The notes under the pieces are model-generated. The model was not told where the DNA came from and ran no database searches. It saw only the letters and a program-made list of their open reading frames with translations. A stretch of DNA of 38,306 bases from Bacteroidota bacterium (GTDB lineage: Bacteria; Bacteroidota; Ignavibacteria; UBA10030; BY39), in assembly GCA_030017895.1 (NCBI GenBank), contig JASEGV010000006.1, positions 31,511 to 69,816 on the forward strand, in the 5' to 3' direction. Positions within the stretch are counted from its first letter, which is position 1. Each line of letters begins with the position of its first letter. The position numbers were made by a program, and so were the translations under genes. Shown here one piece after another: positions 7,795 through 18,081 of this stretch.

Positions 7795-8184
7795 TTAATT
7801 TTGTTGATGTTGAATATTTGATATTAAGTTTTTCATTTCAATAAGATAAGCAGGTAAACTTTTATACACATCCAAAGCAGTTTCAATGCTGTATGTATGA
7901 ACAGTCAAATTTCTATTTTCGAGCATTTCAATCCAGACGTTTTCATTATCAATTAAGTTCGCTTTAAACGCCATCTTCATACAGTCTCTTGGTGAATTGC
8001 AGTCGATCATTCCTTTATACTCAAAAAAAGCTTTAACGGTTTTCCAGGCAAGTTCAAAGCAAAACTCAAAATATTGTATACATCCGGCTTGTTTTAGATC
8101 GTCATCTGTTCTTTCTTTTAAAGCATTTTCAAGCTGAGTTACCGCCGTTTGATAATCGTTTAACAACAACTCAAACTTAGGCAT
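7795..8184 (-). CDS. HI0074-family nucleotidyltransferase partner (HEPN-like antidote/toxin subunit)
   Basis: 129 residues, mostly helical. It shows the family pattern: LENALKERTDDDLKQAGCIQ, FEFCFELAWKTVKAFFEYKG, SPRDCMKMAF and WIEMLENRNLTVHTYS. HI0074 proteins form complexes with small nucleotidyltransferases of the HI0073 type, and such pairs are grouped with the HEPN/MNT toxin-antitoxin systems. Here the start overlaps the end of the nucleotidyltransferase gene by 8 bases, which supports a two-protein complex. Which partner would be toxic is not decided by the sequence. Confidence 0.9.
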   Translation of the reverse strand: MPKFELLLNDYQTAVTQLENALKERTDDDLKQAGCIQYFEFCFELAWKTVKAFFEYKGMIDCNSPRDCMKMAFKANLIDNENVWIEMLENRNLTVHTYSIETALDVYKSLPAYLIEMKNLISNIQHQQN

Positions 8185-8485
8185 ACAGCACCGAGTAATT
8201 TTTTAACGCTTCATTTCTAAACGACTTGGAGACTTTATTAAAATCAACTAAGTCGATTGTGTATAAAGTAGGCAGTTCATCCAAAGCGTCTTTCAGTTTG
8301 TAAAAGTCTGCAATGCTCAACGATTTCTCGCCAAGTATTCCGATATCAAAGTCGGAGTGTTTCTTGTTTTGTCCGCTTGCTCTCGAACCAAAAAGAATAA
8401 CGCGGTTATTTATTAACAAGTGTCGGTTTTGTCGGCAGACTGATTTTATCATGTTAGTTATTTCTATTTCGCGTAGCGTATTCAT
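8177..8485 (-). CDS. Small nucleotidyltransferase (MNT/HI0073 type)
   Basis: 102 residues. The minimal nucleotidyltransferase motif is present: VILFGSRASGQ (GS at residues 33-34) and SDFDIGI with metal-binding Asp45 and Asp47. No substrate domain is attached, as expected for the minimal class that works with a separate HI0074-like subunit, which is encoded by the next gene with an 8-base overlap. In MNT/HEPN modules this enzyme can act as an antitoxin by modifying its partner; that is family knowledge, not shown here. Confidence 0.9.
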   Translation of the reverse strand: MNTLREIEITNMIKSVCRQNRHLLINNRVILFGSRASGQNKKHSDFDIGILGEKSLSIADFYKLKDALDELPTLYTIDLVDFNKVSKSFRNEALKNYSVLYA

Positions 8486-8517
8486 CTATTTATGAGCTTT
8501 GAGTATTGAGCGTTGCT

Positions 8518-8552
8518 GGTTCGACAAGTGGTTCGACAGGCTCACCACAAGG
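8518..8552. repeat. GGTTCGACAAG / GGCTCACCACAAGG repeat, second locus
   Basis: Carries the same GGTTCGACA(A/G)G and CTCACCACAAG words as 7509-7551, rearranged. It lies immediately before copy 2 of the 38-bp repeat. Confidence 0.65.
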
Positions 8553-8559
8553 TTTTGAG

Positions 8560-8597
8560 TTTTTTGCGCCAAAGGCGCATCCGCCTCTGGCGGAAGT
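8560..8597. repeat. 38-bp dispersed repeat, copy 2
   Basis: Identical to 6062-6099 over 38 bases, including both small GC-rich palindromes. It lies 26 bases downstream of the end of the coiled-coil membrane protein gene. Confidence 0.85.
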
Positions 8598-8623
8598 TAT
8601 TAGTATAAAGTTCTTATGTCGCA

Positions 8624-8971
8624 TCAAAACAGAGATGCCTTTTTCATTATTTCTTTCAGTTCCCTTACAACAGGTGCGAGGGTGGTTCTTCGATCCCACA
8701 AAATAAAACCAACTAAAATAAACATACCGCTGAATAAAATACCGAAACCCAAAAACATAAATCCTCGTAGTTCGTCAAATCTTTTATCCATCCGGGTTTC
8801 AAGAGCATCCATGCGTTTTTCGAGATTTTTCTGCCCTTCTTCTAAACGAATAACTCTCTCTTTAATATCTTGAATATCTTTCTTTAACTCATTCTGAGCA
8901 AACGACTCAGATTGAACAAATAAAAGAGATATCAGACAAATGCTGATAAATGTATTAACTATTTTTTTCAT
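8624..8971 (-). CDS. Small exported or membrane coiled-coil protein
   Basis: 115 residues. An N-terminal hydrophobic segment (KIVNTFISICLISLLFVQS) with an AQ junction looks like a signal peptide. It is followed by a heptad-rich coiled coil at about 28-68 (KKDIQDIKERVIRLEEGQKN ... METRMDKRFDEL type) and a transmembrane helix at about 71-91 (FMFLGFGILFSGMFILVGFIL), then a short basic tail. Such small coiled-coil/membrane proteins are frequent and have no assigned function. Its promoter candidate is at 9003-9031. Confidence 0.8.
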   Translation of the reverse strand: MKKIVNTFISICLISLLFVQSESFAQNELKKDIQDIKERVIRLEEGQKNLEKRMDALETRMDKRFDELRGFMFLGFGILFSGMFILVGFILWDRRTTLAPVVRELKEIMKKASLF

Positions 8972-9002
8972 TCAGCCAGTATTAGTGGTTTTAGTTTAAA
9001 AC

Positions 9003-9031
9003 AATATAACGCCGTGTTTAATAAAATGCAA
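9003..9031 (-). promoter_or_regulatory. Promoter candidate TTGCAT-N17-TATATT for the coiled-coil protein gene
   Basis: TTGCAT (9026-9031) and TATATT (9003-9008) on the minus strand, 17 bases apart, about 32 bases upstream of the ATG at 8971. The spacer resembles that of the promoter at 6748-6776. Confidence 0.6.
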
Positions 9032-9044
9032 GCGGGTTTGTAGA

Positions 9045-9079
9045 TTCGTAAAGACGGGTCGGCGACCCGTCTCTACGAA
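9045..9079. repeat. Palindrome downstream of gyrA
   Basis: TTCGTA-a-AGACGGGTCG pairs with CGACCCGTCT-c-TACGAA around a 1-3 base centre. It is 55 bases after the gyrA stop. No T run follows on the minus strand, so it is more likely a dispersed palindrome or mRNA-end hairpin than an intrinsic terminator. A smaller palindrome, ACGAAATAATTTCGT, lies at 9097-9111. Confidence 0.55.
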
Positions 9080-9134
9080 TGGCAAATTGCGGCGATACGA
9101 AATAATTTCGTCTGAACGTTTGACGGACGACTTA

Positions 9135-11675
9135 CTACTTCTTTTTCTCCGGCTTGGCTTCTTTCGGCTTATCGAAAAGCGTCGGCTGGATTTTCTTGTC
9201 TTCCGTATCTGAAACCGCTTTGCTCTCGACTTCATTCAGGTTTGTTTCTTCGCTTTCTTCCGAAGGGACTGCCGCAATAGCCGCAATCGAATCTTTTTCG
9301 TCTAAACGAATTAAGCGGACACCCTGGGCATTCCTGCCTATCACGCGTATCGTAGTTGCCGGCTGACGTATTATCATTCCTTGCGTTGTTACTACAACAA
9401 TATCGTCGCTGTCGTTCACTTCTCTGATTGCAACTAATTTTCCTGTCTTATCGGTAACGCGCACGGTAATAACTCCCTTGCCGCCACGATGACTGATGCG
9501 GTATTCATCAAGGTCGCTCCGTTTGCCGTATCCTTTTTCGGTTGCAACTAAAATTGTAGTCTTGGTTCGTTTTACAGCCACTGCGCCAATTACTTTATCG
9601 CCTTTGCCAAGTCGAACAGCCCGCACTCCTGCGGCAGTGCGTCCCATTTGCCGCGCTTCCGATTCAACGAAGCGAATTGCTAAACCATTATATGTTCCGA
9701 TTACAATATCCTGAGATCCGTTTGTGAGTTTAACATCGGTAACAACGTCCCCCTTCTTAAGTGTGATTGCTGCGATTCCGCTCTTACGCGGATTGCTGAA
9801 TTCGGCAAGCGATGTTTTTTTAATCTGACCTTTTTCGGTTACCATAACAGCAAATGTTTTCTCATCAAAGTTCTCTACATTCAGGAATGCTTCAATGTTT
9901 TCATCCGTTTGCTTCTGAATCAGATTAGCAATCGATTTACCTCGTGCCTGTCGGTTAGCTTCAGGAATTTCAAAAACTTTAAGCCAGTAGCAGCGCCCTT
10001 TATCCGTAAAGAATAAAATATAATTATGTGTAGAAGCTATGAACATGTGTTCGAGGAAATCGTCCTCGCGCGTTGCAGCGCCCGAAACGCCTCTGCCTCC
10101 GCGCGATTGCCTGCGATACCCCGACACCGGGAAGCGTTTAATAAAGCCGTTGTGGCTGATTGTAATTACAACATCTTCTTCGGCAATCATATCCTCGATT
10201 CTGAACTCTTCGAAATCGTATATAATTTCTGTGCGCCGTTCATCGCCGTATTTATTCTTCAGCTCGCGCAGTTCTTCTTTGATGATTTGCAGTTGAAGCT
10301 TTTTGTTAGCAAGAATCGATTTTAGTTTTTCGATGAGCTTAATTAAATCGCGGTATTCTTCTTCAATCTTTTTGCGTTCGAGTCCGGTAAGCCGCTGCAA
10401 ACGCATATCGAGAATTGCTTTTGCCTGAATTTCAGTAAGTTTGAAACGTTTCATTAAACCTTCTTTGGCGCTTTCAGTGTCTTTCGATTTTTTAATGAGT
10501 TTAATTACTTCATCGATATTATCGAGGGCTATTATGTATCCCTCAAGAATATGTGCACGCCGTTCGGCTTCATCGAGTTCAAACTTAGACCGACGGACAA
10601 CAACTTCGTTTCTATGTTTAACGAACTCTTCTAAAATTTGTTTGAGAGTTAATACTTTGGGTCTGCCATCTACAAGGGCAAGCATATTTACGCCGAAAGT
10701 AGTTTGCATCTGTGTATATTTGAAGAGATTGTTGAGAACCACTTCAGCATTTGCGTCGCGTTTTAATTCGATTACTATGCGCAGACCGTCTCTATCGGAC
10801 TCGTCGCGGACGTCAGAAATGTCTTCAATTTTTTTATCGGAGACGAGGTCGGCAATTTTTTCGATGAGCGACGATTTATTAACCTGATAAGGAATTTCGG
10901 TAACGATGATAGATTGGCGGTCGTTTTTTCCGGTTTCGATGTTAGCTTTAGCGCGGATAATAATTTTGCCGCGTCCTGTTTTATACGCATTGCGGACGCC
11001 GTCGTAACCATAAATAATTCCACCCGTTGGGAAATCGGGCGCCTTAACTATTTTGATAAGTTTATCGTCTGTAATTTCTGAATTTTCGATATATGCCAAA
11101 CAAGCATCCACAACTTCGTTAAGGTTATGAGGGGGGATATTTGTAGCCATACCTACGGCAATGCCCGATGTGCCGTTCACTAAAAGGTTTGGCGCCATTG
11201 CCGGCATAACGGTTGGCTCTTTGAGTGTATCGTCGAAGTTGGGTGCAAAATTAACAGTATTTTTTTCTAAATCCTTGAGCATCTCTTCGGCATACCGTGT
11301 AAGGCGCGCCTCGGTGTAACGCATAGCCGCCGGCGAGTCGCCATCGACCGAGCCGAAGTTACCTTGACCATCGACTAACAAATATCGCATCGAGAAATCC
11401 TGAGCCATACGAACCATCGTATCGTAAACAGCCGAGTCGCCGTGAGGGTGGTATTTACCCAAAACTTCGCCAACGATACGGGCGCTTTTTTTGTACGGTT
11501 TGCCCGCTGCTAAACCTAAATCCTGCATGCCGTATAGCACGCGGCGATGCACTGGTTTTAATCCGTCGCGAACATCGGGCAATGCCCGCGAAACAATTAC
11601 GCTCATAGCATAATCGATGTAGCTTCCCTTCATTTCGTCTTCAATATCTACGGGTATTATTTTTTCGTTTGCCAT
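9135..11675 (-). CDS. gyrA: DNA gyrase subunit A
   Basis: 846 residues. GyrA cuts and rejoins DNA in the A2B2 gyrase that introduces negative supercoils. The catalytic tyrosine is Tyr120 in [10 protein letters not shown]. The quinolone-resistance region reads [19 protein letters not shown] with Ser81 and Asp85, the usual sensitive-type residues. The C-terminal beta-pinwheel has six repeating blades with a GyrA-box-like motif [10 protein letters not shown] near residue 530, which marks gyrase rather than topoisomerase IV. An acidic then lysine-rich tail ([18 protein letters not shown]) ends the protein. It is the last gene of the dnaN-recF-dciA-gyrB-gyrA operon, 41 bases after gyrB. The final bases overlap the 18-base repeat word at 9119-9136. 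Confidence 0.98.
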   Translation of the reverse strand: MANEKIIPVDIEDEMKGSYIDYAMSVIVSRALPDVRDGLKPVHRRVLYGMQDLGLAAGKPYKKSARIVGEVLGKYHPHGDSAVYDTMVRMAQDFSMRYLLVDGQGNFGSVDGDSPAAMRYTEARLTRYAEEMLKDLEKNTVNFAPNFDDTLKEPTVMPAMAPNLLVNGTSGIAVGMATNIPPHNLNEVVDACLAYIENSEITDDKLIKIVKAPDFPTGGIIYGYDGVRNAYKTGRGKIIIRAKANIETGKNDRQSIIVTEIPYQVNKSSLIEKIADLVSDKKIEDISDVRDESDRDGLRIVIELKRDANAEVVLNNLFKYTQMQTTFGVNMLALVDGRPKVLTLKQILEEFVKHRNEVVVRRSKFELDEAERRAHILEGYIIALDNIDEVIKLIKKSKDTESAKEGLMKRFKLTEIQAKAILDMRLQRLTGLERKKIEEEYRDLIKLIEKLKSILANKKLQLQIIKEELRELKNKYGDERRTEIIYDFEEFRIEDMIAEEDVVITISHNGFIKRFPVSGYRRQSRGGRGVSGAATREDDFLEHMFIASTHNYILFFTDKGRCYWLKVFEIPEANRQARGKSIANLIQKQTDENIEAFLNVENFDEKTFAVMVTEKGQIKKTSLAEFSNPRKSGIAAITLKKGDVVTDVKLTNGSQDIVIGTYNGLAIRFVESEARQMGRTAAGVRAVRLGKGDKVIGAVAVKRTKTTILVATEKGYGKRSDLDEYRISHRGGKGVITVRVTDKTGKLVAIREVNDSDDIVVVTTQGMIIRQPATTIRVIGRNAQGVRLIRLDEKDSIAAIAAVPSEESEETNLNEVESKAVSDTEDKKIQPTLFDKPKEAKPEKKK

Positions 11676-11716
11676 TTACTTTTCTTTCAACTGCTTTTTA
11701 ATTTCATATTAAAAAT

Positions 11717-13729
<2,013 letters not shown>

Positions 13730-13733
13730 TTAT

Positions 13734-14066
13734 TTACCTGAAAACTATATCTTTTACAATTTCTTCTTTTAGTTTATCGTTTAACTTTTTAATAATTTCT
13801 TTTTTCAAAAACTGCAACTCGTTACGCCACACCGATTTTTCGACATGGACAATCAGGTTTCCATGTTCTATTCGCTTGGCATTTGCAACACTCGCAATTT
13901 GCTCGCCAACAACCTCGTTCCAAATATCCAATGCTACCACCTGTTTTAATCGAGCGTCGAGTTTGTAATGTTTTAGTACCGCCCCGATTACACTGTCAAG
14001 GGTTTTAATTTTAGCTGATCGCGATTTTGCCTTTGCGAACGATAACCTTCTTGTTCTTCTCTCCAA
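13734..14066 (-). CDS. dciA: DciA-type replicative helicase loader (DUF721)
   Basis: 110 residues. The KH-like DUF721/DciA core is seen from about residue 22 on: TLDSVIGAVLKHYKLDARLK, then VALDIWNEVVGEQIA, NGNLIVHVEKSVWRNELQFL and KKEIIKKLNDKL. DciA assists loading of the replicative helicase DnaB in bacteria that lack DnaC or DnaI. The frame opens with TTG at 14066, 56 bases inside the end of recF; no ATG is available before the domain, so the start is uncertain and the first ~20 basic residues may not be made. Its position between recF and gyrB beside oriC fits the role. Confidence 0.85.
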   Translation of the reverse strand: MERRTRRLSFAKAKSRSAKIKTLDSVIGAVLKHYKLDARLKQVVALDIWNEVVGEQIASVANAKRIEHGNLIVHVEKSVWRNELQFLKKEIIKKLNDKLKEEIVKDIVFR

Positions 14067-15141
14067 AACTGAGCACCTTATCGAAAATATCGAAGTTAGT
14101 TGAAGTAATAAAAGTTTGATTCAAATTTTCTATCAACAGCAGCATCTGTTGGGCGCGGTTGTCGTCTAATTCGCTGAATACATCGTCCAACAAAAGTATC
14201 GGATTTTCACGGCATCTCTCTTTGAGATAAAAAAACTCACCGATTTTTAAAGCTACAAAGAAAGTTTTATGCTGACCTTGTGAAGCAAATTTCCGCAGCT
14301 CAAGTCCGTTAATCTTAAAACTAATTTCATCGCGGTGCGGACCTACCAGAGTTGAACCTAATCGTAATTCTTCTTTATATTTCCGGTCAATCTCGGTTTT
14401 AAAATTTTCGAAAGTTACTTCGTCTTTTTCCGAATTTCCTGTTTTGAAGGATGGTTCGTAGTCTATCGATGGAACTTCGCGCAAATCAACTAACTTTTTG
14501 TAGGAGGAAAAAATATACTCCTGAAATTCGTTTATGAAGTTCCGTCTCCTGACCATGATGCGTGTACCGAACCTGATTAGATGTTCGTTCCACGGTTCTA
14601 ACAAAGCGATTGGGTCGTTTTTAAGAAATTTTGCATCGCTTAGAATTTTATTTCTGTGGCGAACTACTTTCCTGTATTCCGAAAGGTCTTCAAAATATGT
14701 TTGATTCGATTGCGATAAAACAAGGTCTAAAAATTTTCGCCTTTCAGCCGGACCGCCGAAAGTTATATTTGAATTTTCGGGAGACAAAAAAACGATAGGA
14801 AATTTACCTATAACCGATGAGAATTTTTCTATCCTTCGATTGTTAATTGAATAAACTTTCTCGCCTGTTGTTAAATCGTAACCGATGTGGATTTTGGTTT
14901 TGATACCATTATCGGAAACCATGTTCGCTTCAATCTGAAATATGGTCTCACCGATATTAACAATCACCGAGTCGCTGCTTGCATAAAAACTTTTTGTTAA
15001 CGAAATATACGAGACGGCTTCAAGTAAATTTGTTTTGCCTTCGCCGTTATCGCCTAAAATAATGTTTGCTTTATCGCCACATTCTAAATAAGAATCAGCA
15101 TGATTACGAAAATTTTTTAACCTTATATTTTCAATAAACAT
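14011..15141 (-). CDS. recF: DNA replication and repair protein RecF
   Basis: 376 residues, normal for RecF. An SMC-like ABC ATPase: Walker A GDNGEGKTNL at residues 30-39, ABC signature ASQGQHKTFFVALK, and Walker B PILLLDDVFSELDD. RecF helps load RecA at gaps in single-stranded DNA together with RecO and RecR (recR is at 20422 in this window). The N-terminus MFIENIRLKNFRNH is typical. It begins 6 bases after dnaN and its 3' end overlaps dciA, so it is translated as part of the dnaN operon. Confidence 0.97.
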   Translation of the reverse strand: MFIENIRLKNFRNHADSYLECGDKANIILGDNGEGKTNLLEAVSYISLTKSFYASSDSVIVNIGETIFQIEANMVSDNGIKTKIHIGYDLTTGEKVYSINNRRIEKFSSVIGKFPIVFLSPENSNITFGGPAERRKFLDLVLSQSNQTYFEDLSEYRKVVRHRNKILSDAKFLKNDPIALLEPWNEHLIRFGTRIMVRRRNFINEFQEYIFSSYKKLVDLREVPSIDYEPSFKTGNSEKDEVTFENFKTEIDRKYKEELRLGSTLVGPHRDEISFKINGLELRKFASQGQHKTFFVALKIGEFFYLKERCRENPILLLDDVFSELDDNRAQQMLLLIENLNQTFITSTNFDIFDKVLSFGEKNKKVIVRKGKIAIS

Positions 15142-15147
15142 TTACAA

Positions 15148-16266
15148 CTAAGTATTCAGCCTTACAGGCATTACTAACATCAACAACTCTTCTTTTTCTT
15201 GTTTTGGTTTCGGTATAACAACAGCAGCTTTGTTCGGGCTGGAAAGGTTGAATACAACTTCCTCGCTTTCGATGTGTGTTAAAATGTCGATAATGTAAAC
15301 TGCATTAAATCCGATTTCTAATGTGTTATCAGAGAACTCGCAAGGTATCGTTTCTTTTGCTTCGCTGCCAAAATCTATATCTTCGGCAGATATCGTCAAT
15401 AAATTCTTTTCGACAAAAAATCGTACTTGATGAGTTGTGCTGCTTGCATAAAACGAAGCCCTGCGAACAGAGGAGAGAAGTTCGTTTTTATTTACAGTCA
15501 ATAATAAATTATTGTCGGTAGGTATTACGCTTTCGTAGTTCGGATATTTTTCGTCTATTATTTTTGAATTAAGTAAAGTTTGTTCAAAATGGAAAGTAAT
15601 GTGAGACTCATTTACTGAAATTGAATTTAATTTTTCATCTAAATATCTTGAAATAACGTTCAAAGTTTTTGTCGGTAAAATAATTTCTTTTTCGAAATTC
15701 GGAGATTCGAAATCAGAATAAATAAATTTAACAAGCCTGTGTCCATCGGTGGCTACTGAGCGGATTTCGTTTTTCTTTATCTGGAACAAAACTCCCGTCA
15801 TAGCCGGACGCAGCTCGTCGCTGCTTGCCGCAAACATCGCTTTACTGATTAATTTTTTTAGAAGTTCAGTTTCAATAAATATTTTGCTTTCATCTTTAGA
15901 ATCAGGAATCTGTGGATACTCATCTGAAATTTGTCCTGTTAGCCTGTATTCTCCTTTGTCAGTTTTCATTAAAATTTTACAAGATTCAATATCCGCAGAA
16001 ATTTCAATTTCAACATTTAGCGGCAGTGCTCTGATCGTATCCATTAATCTTTTAGCCGGAATAATTATACTCCCGTCCCTTTCACCTTTCGTTTTTAACA
16101 ACGATGAAATGGAAACATCCATATCTGTCGCCGTTACAGTCAGTGTGTTACCTTTCAGACTGAACATATAGTTTTCTAAAATTGGTAATGCAGATTTTGA
16201 TGGAATTACACTACCTGTTTTAATTAAAATTTTTTGTAGTTCACCGCTTAAAACGGAAAATTTCAT
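15148..16266 (-). CDS. dnaN: DNA polymerase III sliding clamp (beta subunit)
   Basis: 372 residues, the usual clamp length, with three homologous domains. Recognisable pieces are MKFSVLSGELQKILIKTGSV, LPILENYMFSLKGN, ATDMDVSIS, the middle-domain MFAASSDELRPAMTGVLF ... SVATDGHRLV, and the C-terminal VMPVRLN clamp terminus. It forms the ring that holds polymerase on DNA. A strong ribosome site (AAGGAGG) lies 7 bases before the ATG. It is first in the dnaN-recF-dciA-gyrB-gyrA operon, with a promoter candidate at 16319-16347 and DnaA boxes further upstream. Confidence 0.98.
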   Translation of the reverse strand: MKFSVLSGELQKILIKTGSVIPSKSALPILENYMFSLKGNTLTVTATDMDVSISSLLKTKGERDGSIIIPAKRLMDTIRALPLNVEIEISADIESCKILMKTDKGEYRLTGQISDEYPQIPDSKDESKIFIETELLKKLISKAMFAASSDELRPAMTGVLFQIKKNEIRSVATDGHRLVKFIYSDFESPNFEKEIILPTKTLNVISRYLDEKLNSISVNESHITFHFEQTLLNSKIIDEKYPNYESVIPTDNNLLLTVNKNELLSSVRRASFYASSTTHQVRFFVEKNLLTISAEDIDFGSEAKETIPCEFSDNTLEIGFNAVYIIDILTHIESEEVVFNLSSPNKAAVVIPKPKQEKEELLMLVMPVRLNT

Positions 16267-16599
16267 TTATTCCTCCTTAATATTTGAGGTATTGTTAATA
16301 ATATATTTTTTATGTATAAATTTACTATTTTTTCGTGTGATATACAAGAGTTATCCCCACATATTTTGCTTCTATCTTATTATTAATTAATAAATAAAAA
16401 GAAGTGTAATAATAAGGGCTGTGGATATGTTGATAAGTTGAACGAATTGCTTATTTGAATTCGTATTCATAAAAAAACGTTTAAAATGCCTGTTGATGTA
16501 ATGTTGATAATTCGAAAAATATTAACAATGTTAATATCAAAAAGAGAGACAGAAAATAATGTTGAGTTTATGAACATTGAATCCACATAAATTAACAAG
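16267..16599. other. oriC subregion downstream of dnaA (dnaA-dnaN gap)
   Basis: An AT-rich, gene-free gap. DnaA-box-like sites lie on the minus strand: TGTGGATAT at 16420-16428, TGTTGATAA at 16428-16436 and TGTTGATAA at 16502-16510 (reverse complements ATATCCACA and TTATCAACA). A spaced variant TTATCCCCACA is at 16351-16361 on the plus strand. Their orientation is opposite to that of the larger cluster upstream of dnaA. The dnaN promoter is at 16319-16347. Together with 18082-18435 this makes a two-part origin with dnaA in the middle, as known in Bacillus and Helicobacter. Confidence 0.7.
16319..16347 (-). promoter_or_regulatory. Promoter candidate for dnaN operon
   Basis: TTGTAT (16342-16347) and TAAATT (16319-16324) on the minus strand with a 17-base spacer, about 53 bases before the dnaN ATG. 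A DnaA-box variant (16351-16361) directly abuts the -35 side, which could let DnaA affect transcription. Confidence 0.5.
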
Positions 16600-18081
16600 T
16601 TATACACGCGAACCTATTTTAATTTTTGATCGCAGTTGCGGCAACATATCAGAATATTTTTTGTCGTATTTAACAAGGTCTTCTATAGTTTGGATAGCGT
16701 GTATAACCGTGCTGTGGTCTCTTCCGCCAAAATGTAAACCGATAGTTTTTAAAGATGAATTAGTAATTTCTTTTGAAAGATACATAGCTAATTGCCGGGC
16801 TAATACAATTTCTTGTTTTCGGTTTTTAGCACGAATAAAATTTTCGGGAATATTAAAGTAATCGCAAACAATACGTTGGATATCTTCGATAGTGATATGC
16901 GATTTAATTTCTCCGATAATAGACCGGACAACATCTTTTGCGAGGTCAATATCAATTTCTCTGCTTCTTATCGAAGAGTGAGCTAACAGACTTATTAAAC
17001 ATCCTTCAAGTTCCCGGATGTTTGAGGTAACATTAGCTGCGATGAATTCGATAACATCTTGTCTCAACTCGATACCGTTATCTTCGCTTTTCTTTCGAAG
17101 TATTGCTGTGCGCATCTCAAGGTCGGGCGATTGTATATCGGCTGTTAATCCTGATTGAAAGCGGGATATCAACCTGTCGTTAAGTCCTTTTAACTCTTTT
17201 GGAGGTCTATCGCTTGAGAGTACAATTTGTTTTCCTGATTGATAGAGTGTGTTAAATGTATGGAAAAAGTGGTCTTGCGTTTTATCTTTTCCTTCGAAGA
17301 ATTGAATATCGTCAACAATCAAAATATCCATACTTCTGTAAAAGTTCGAGAAGTTATTTACTTTATCGGTTTGAATCGAATCTACAAATTCTAATGTAAA
17401 AACTTCGCTCGTTACATACATAACCCGCTTGGCTTTGCCGTTTTGAAGTGCATGATTTCCGATAGACTGAATCAAATGAGTTTTACCTAGACCAACATCG
17501 CCATAAATAACAAGCGGGTTGAACTGCGTACCACCCGGATTATTTGCAACCGCATAAGCTGCTGCCCGTGCAAGTTGGTTACTTTCGCCTTTGATGTAGT
17601 TATCGAAAGTGTTTTTTGGATTTAAAGCAGAGTTGACCGGCTTGTGATAAGTTTTTTCTTTTGAGGTGAAATGTGATGGATATAAATAGTCTTTTTTTTG
17701 GTCATTAAAATTGTTTGGTAAAGATTTATCGGCTTCATCCCACAGTGTTTTGCCGCGATCGGCTTCGGACATTTCGGAGTTAACTAGAAAATTTATTTTT
17801 CCCGAATTGCCTAAAACATTTTTTATCACCTCACTCAGAAGGTCGGAATATCTATCCTCAATCCATTCGTGAAAAAAATTACTCGGCACTTGAAGCGTTA
17901 ATATTTTGCCATCAACACTCAGCGGTTTGATAGGTTCAAACCAAGCGTTGAAACTTTGGAGATTTACTTTTTCCCCAATGATAGAAAGGCACTTAGTCCA
18001 CACATCGGCGGATTGCCCGTTAAAATTTTCTGTTAAAACCCCAGCATTTTCAGGGGTTTCGGTATCTAAAAAGGTATTCAT
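16600..18081 (-). CDS. dnaA: Chromosomal replication initiator DnaA
   Basis: 493 residues. Domain I (DnaB/DiaA contact) is near residues 25-100 (VWTKCLSIIGEKVNLQSFNAW ... FFHEWIEDRYSDLL), followed by a variable linker to about 155. The AAA+ domain has Walker A GDVGLGKTH at 194-202, Walker B DILIVDDIQFF, and sensor regions in SSDRPPKELKGLNDRL and RFQSGLTADI. The C-terminal DNA-binding domain ends with the DnaA signature GLHFGGRDHSTVIHAIQTIE. It opens oriC and starts replication. Its upstream region is packed with DnaA boxes that overlap a promoter candidate at 18100-18128, so autoregulation is likely. dnaA is separated from dnaN by 333 bases, so the two are probably transcribed separately. Confidence 0.98.
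   Translation of the reverse strand: MNTFLDTETPENAGVLTENFNGQSADVWTKCLSIIGEKVNLQSFNAWFEPIKPLSVDGKILTLQVPSNFFHEWIEDRYSDLLSEVIKNVLGNSGKINFLVNSEMSEADRGKTLWDEADKSLPNNFNDQKKDYLYPSHFTSKEKTYHKPVNSALNPKNTFDNYIKGESNQLARAAAYAVANNPGGTQFNPLVIYGDVGLGKTHLIQSIGNHALQNGKAKRVMYVTSEVFTLEFVDSIQTDKVNNFSNFYRSMDILIVDDIQFFEGKDKTQDHFFHTFNTLYQSGKQIVLSSDRPPKELKGLNDRLISRFQSGLTADIQSPDLEMRTAILRKKSEDNGIELRQDVIEFIAANVTSNIRELEGCLISLLAHSSIRSREIDIDLAKDVVRSIIGEIKSHITIEDIQRIVCDYFNIPENFIRAKNRKQEIVLARQLAMYLSKEITNSSLKTIGLHFGGRDHSTVIHAIQTIEDLVKYDKKYSDMLPQLRSKIKIGSRV

Noticed and set aside
9045-9079. Intrinsic terminator of gyrA
   Set aside because: The stem is strong but no T run follows it on the minus strand; better described as a palindrome.
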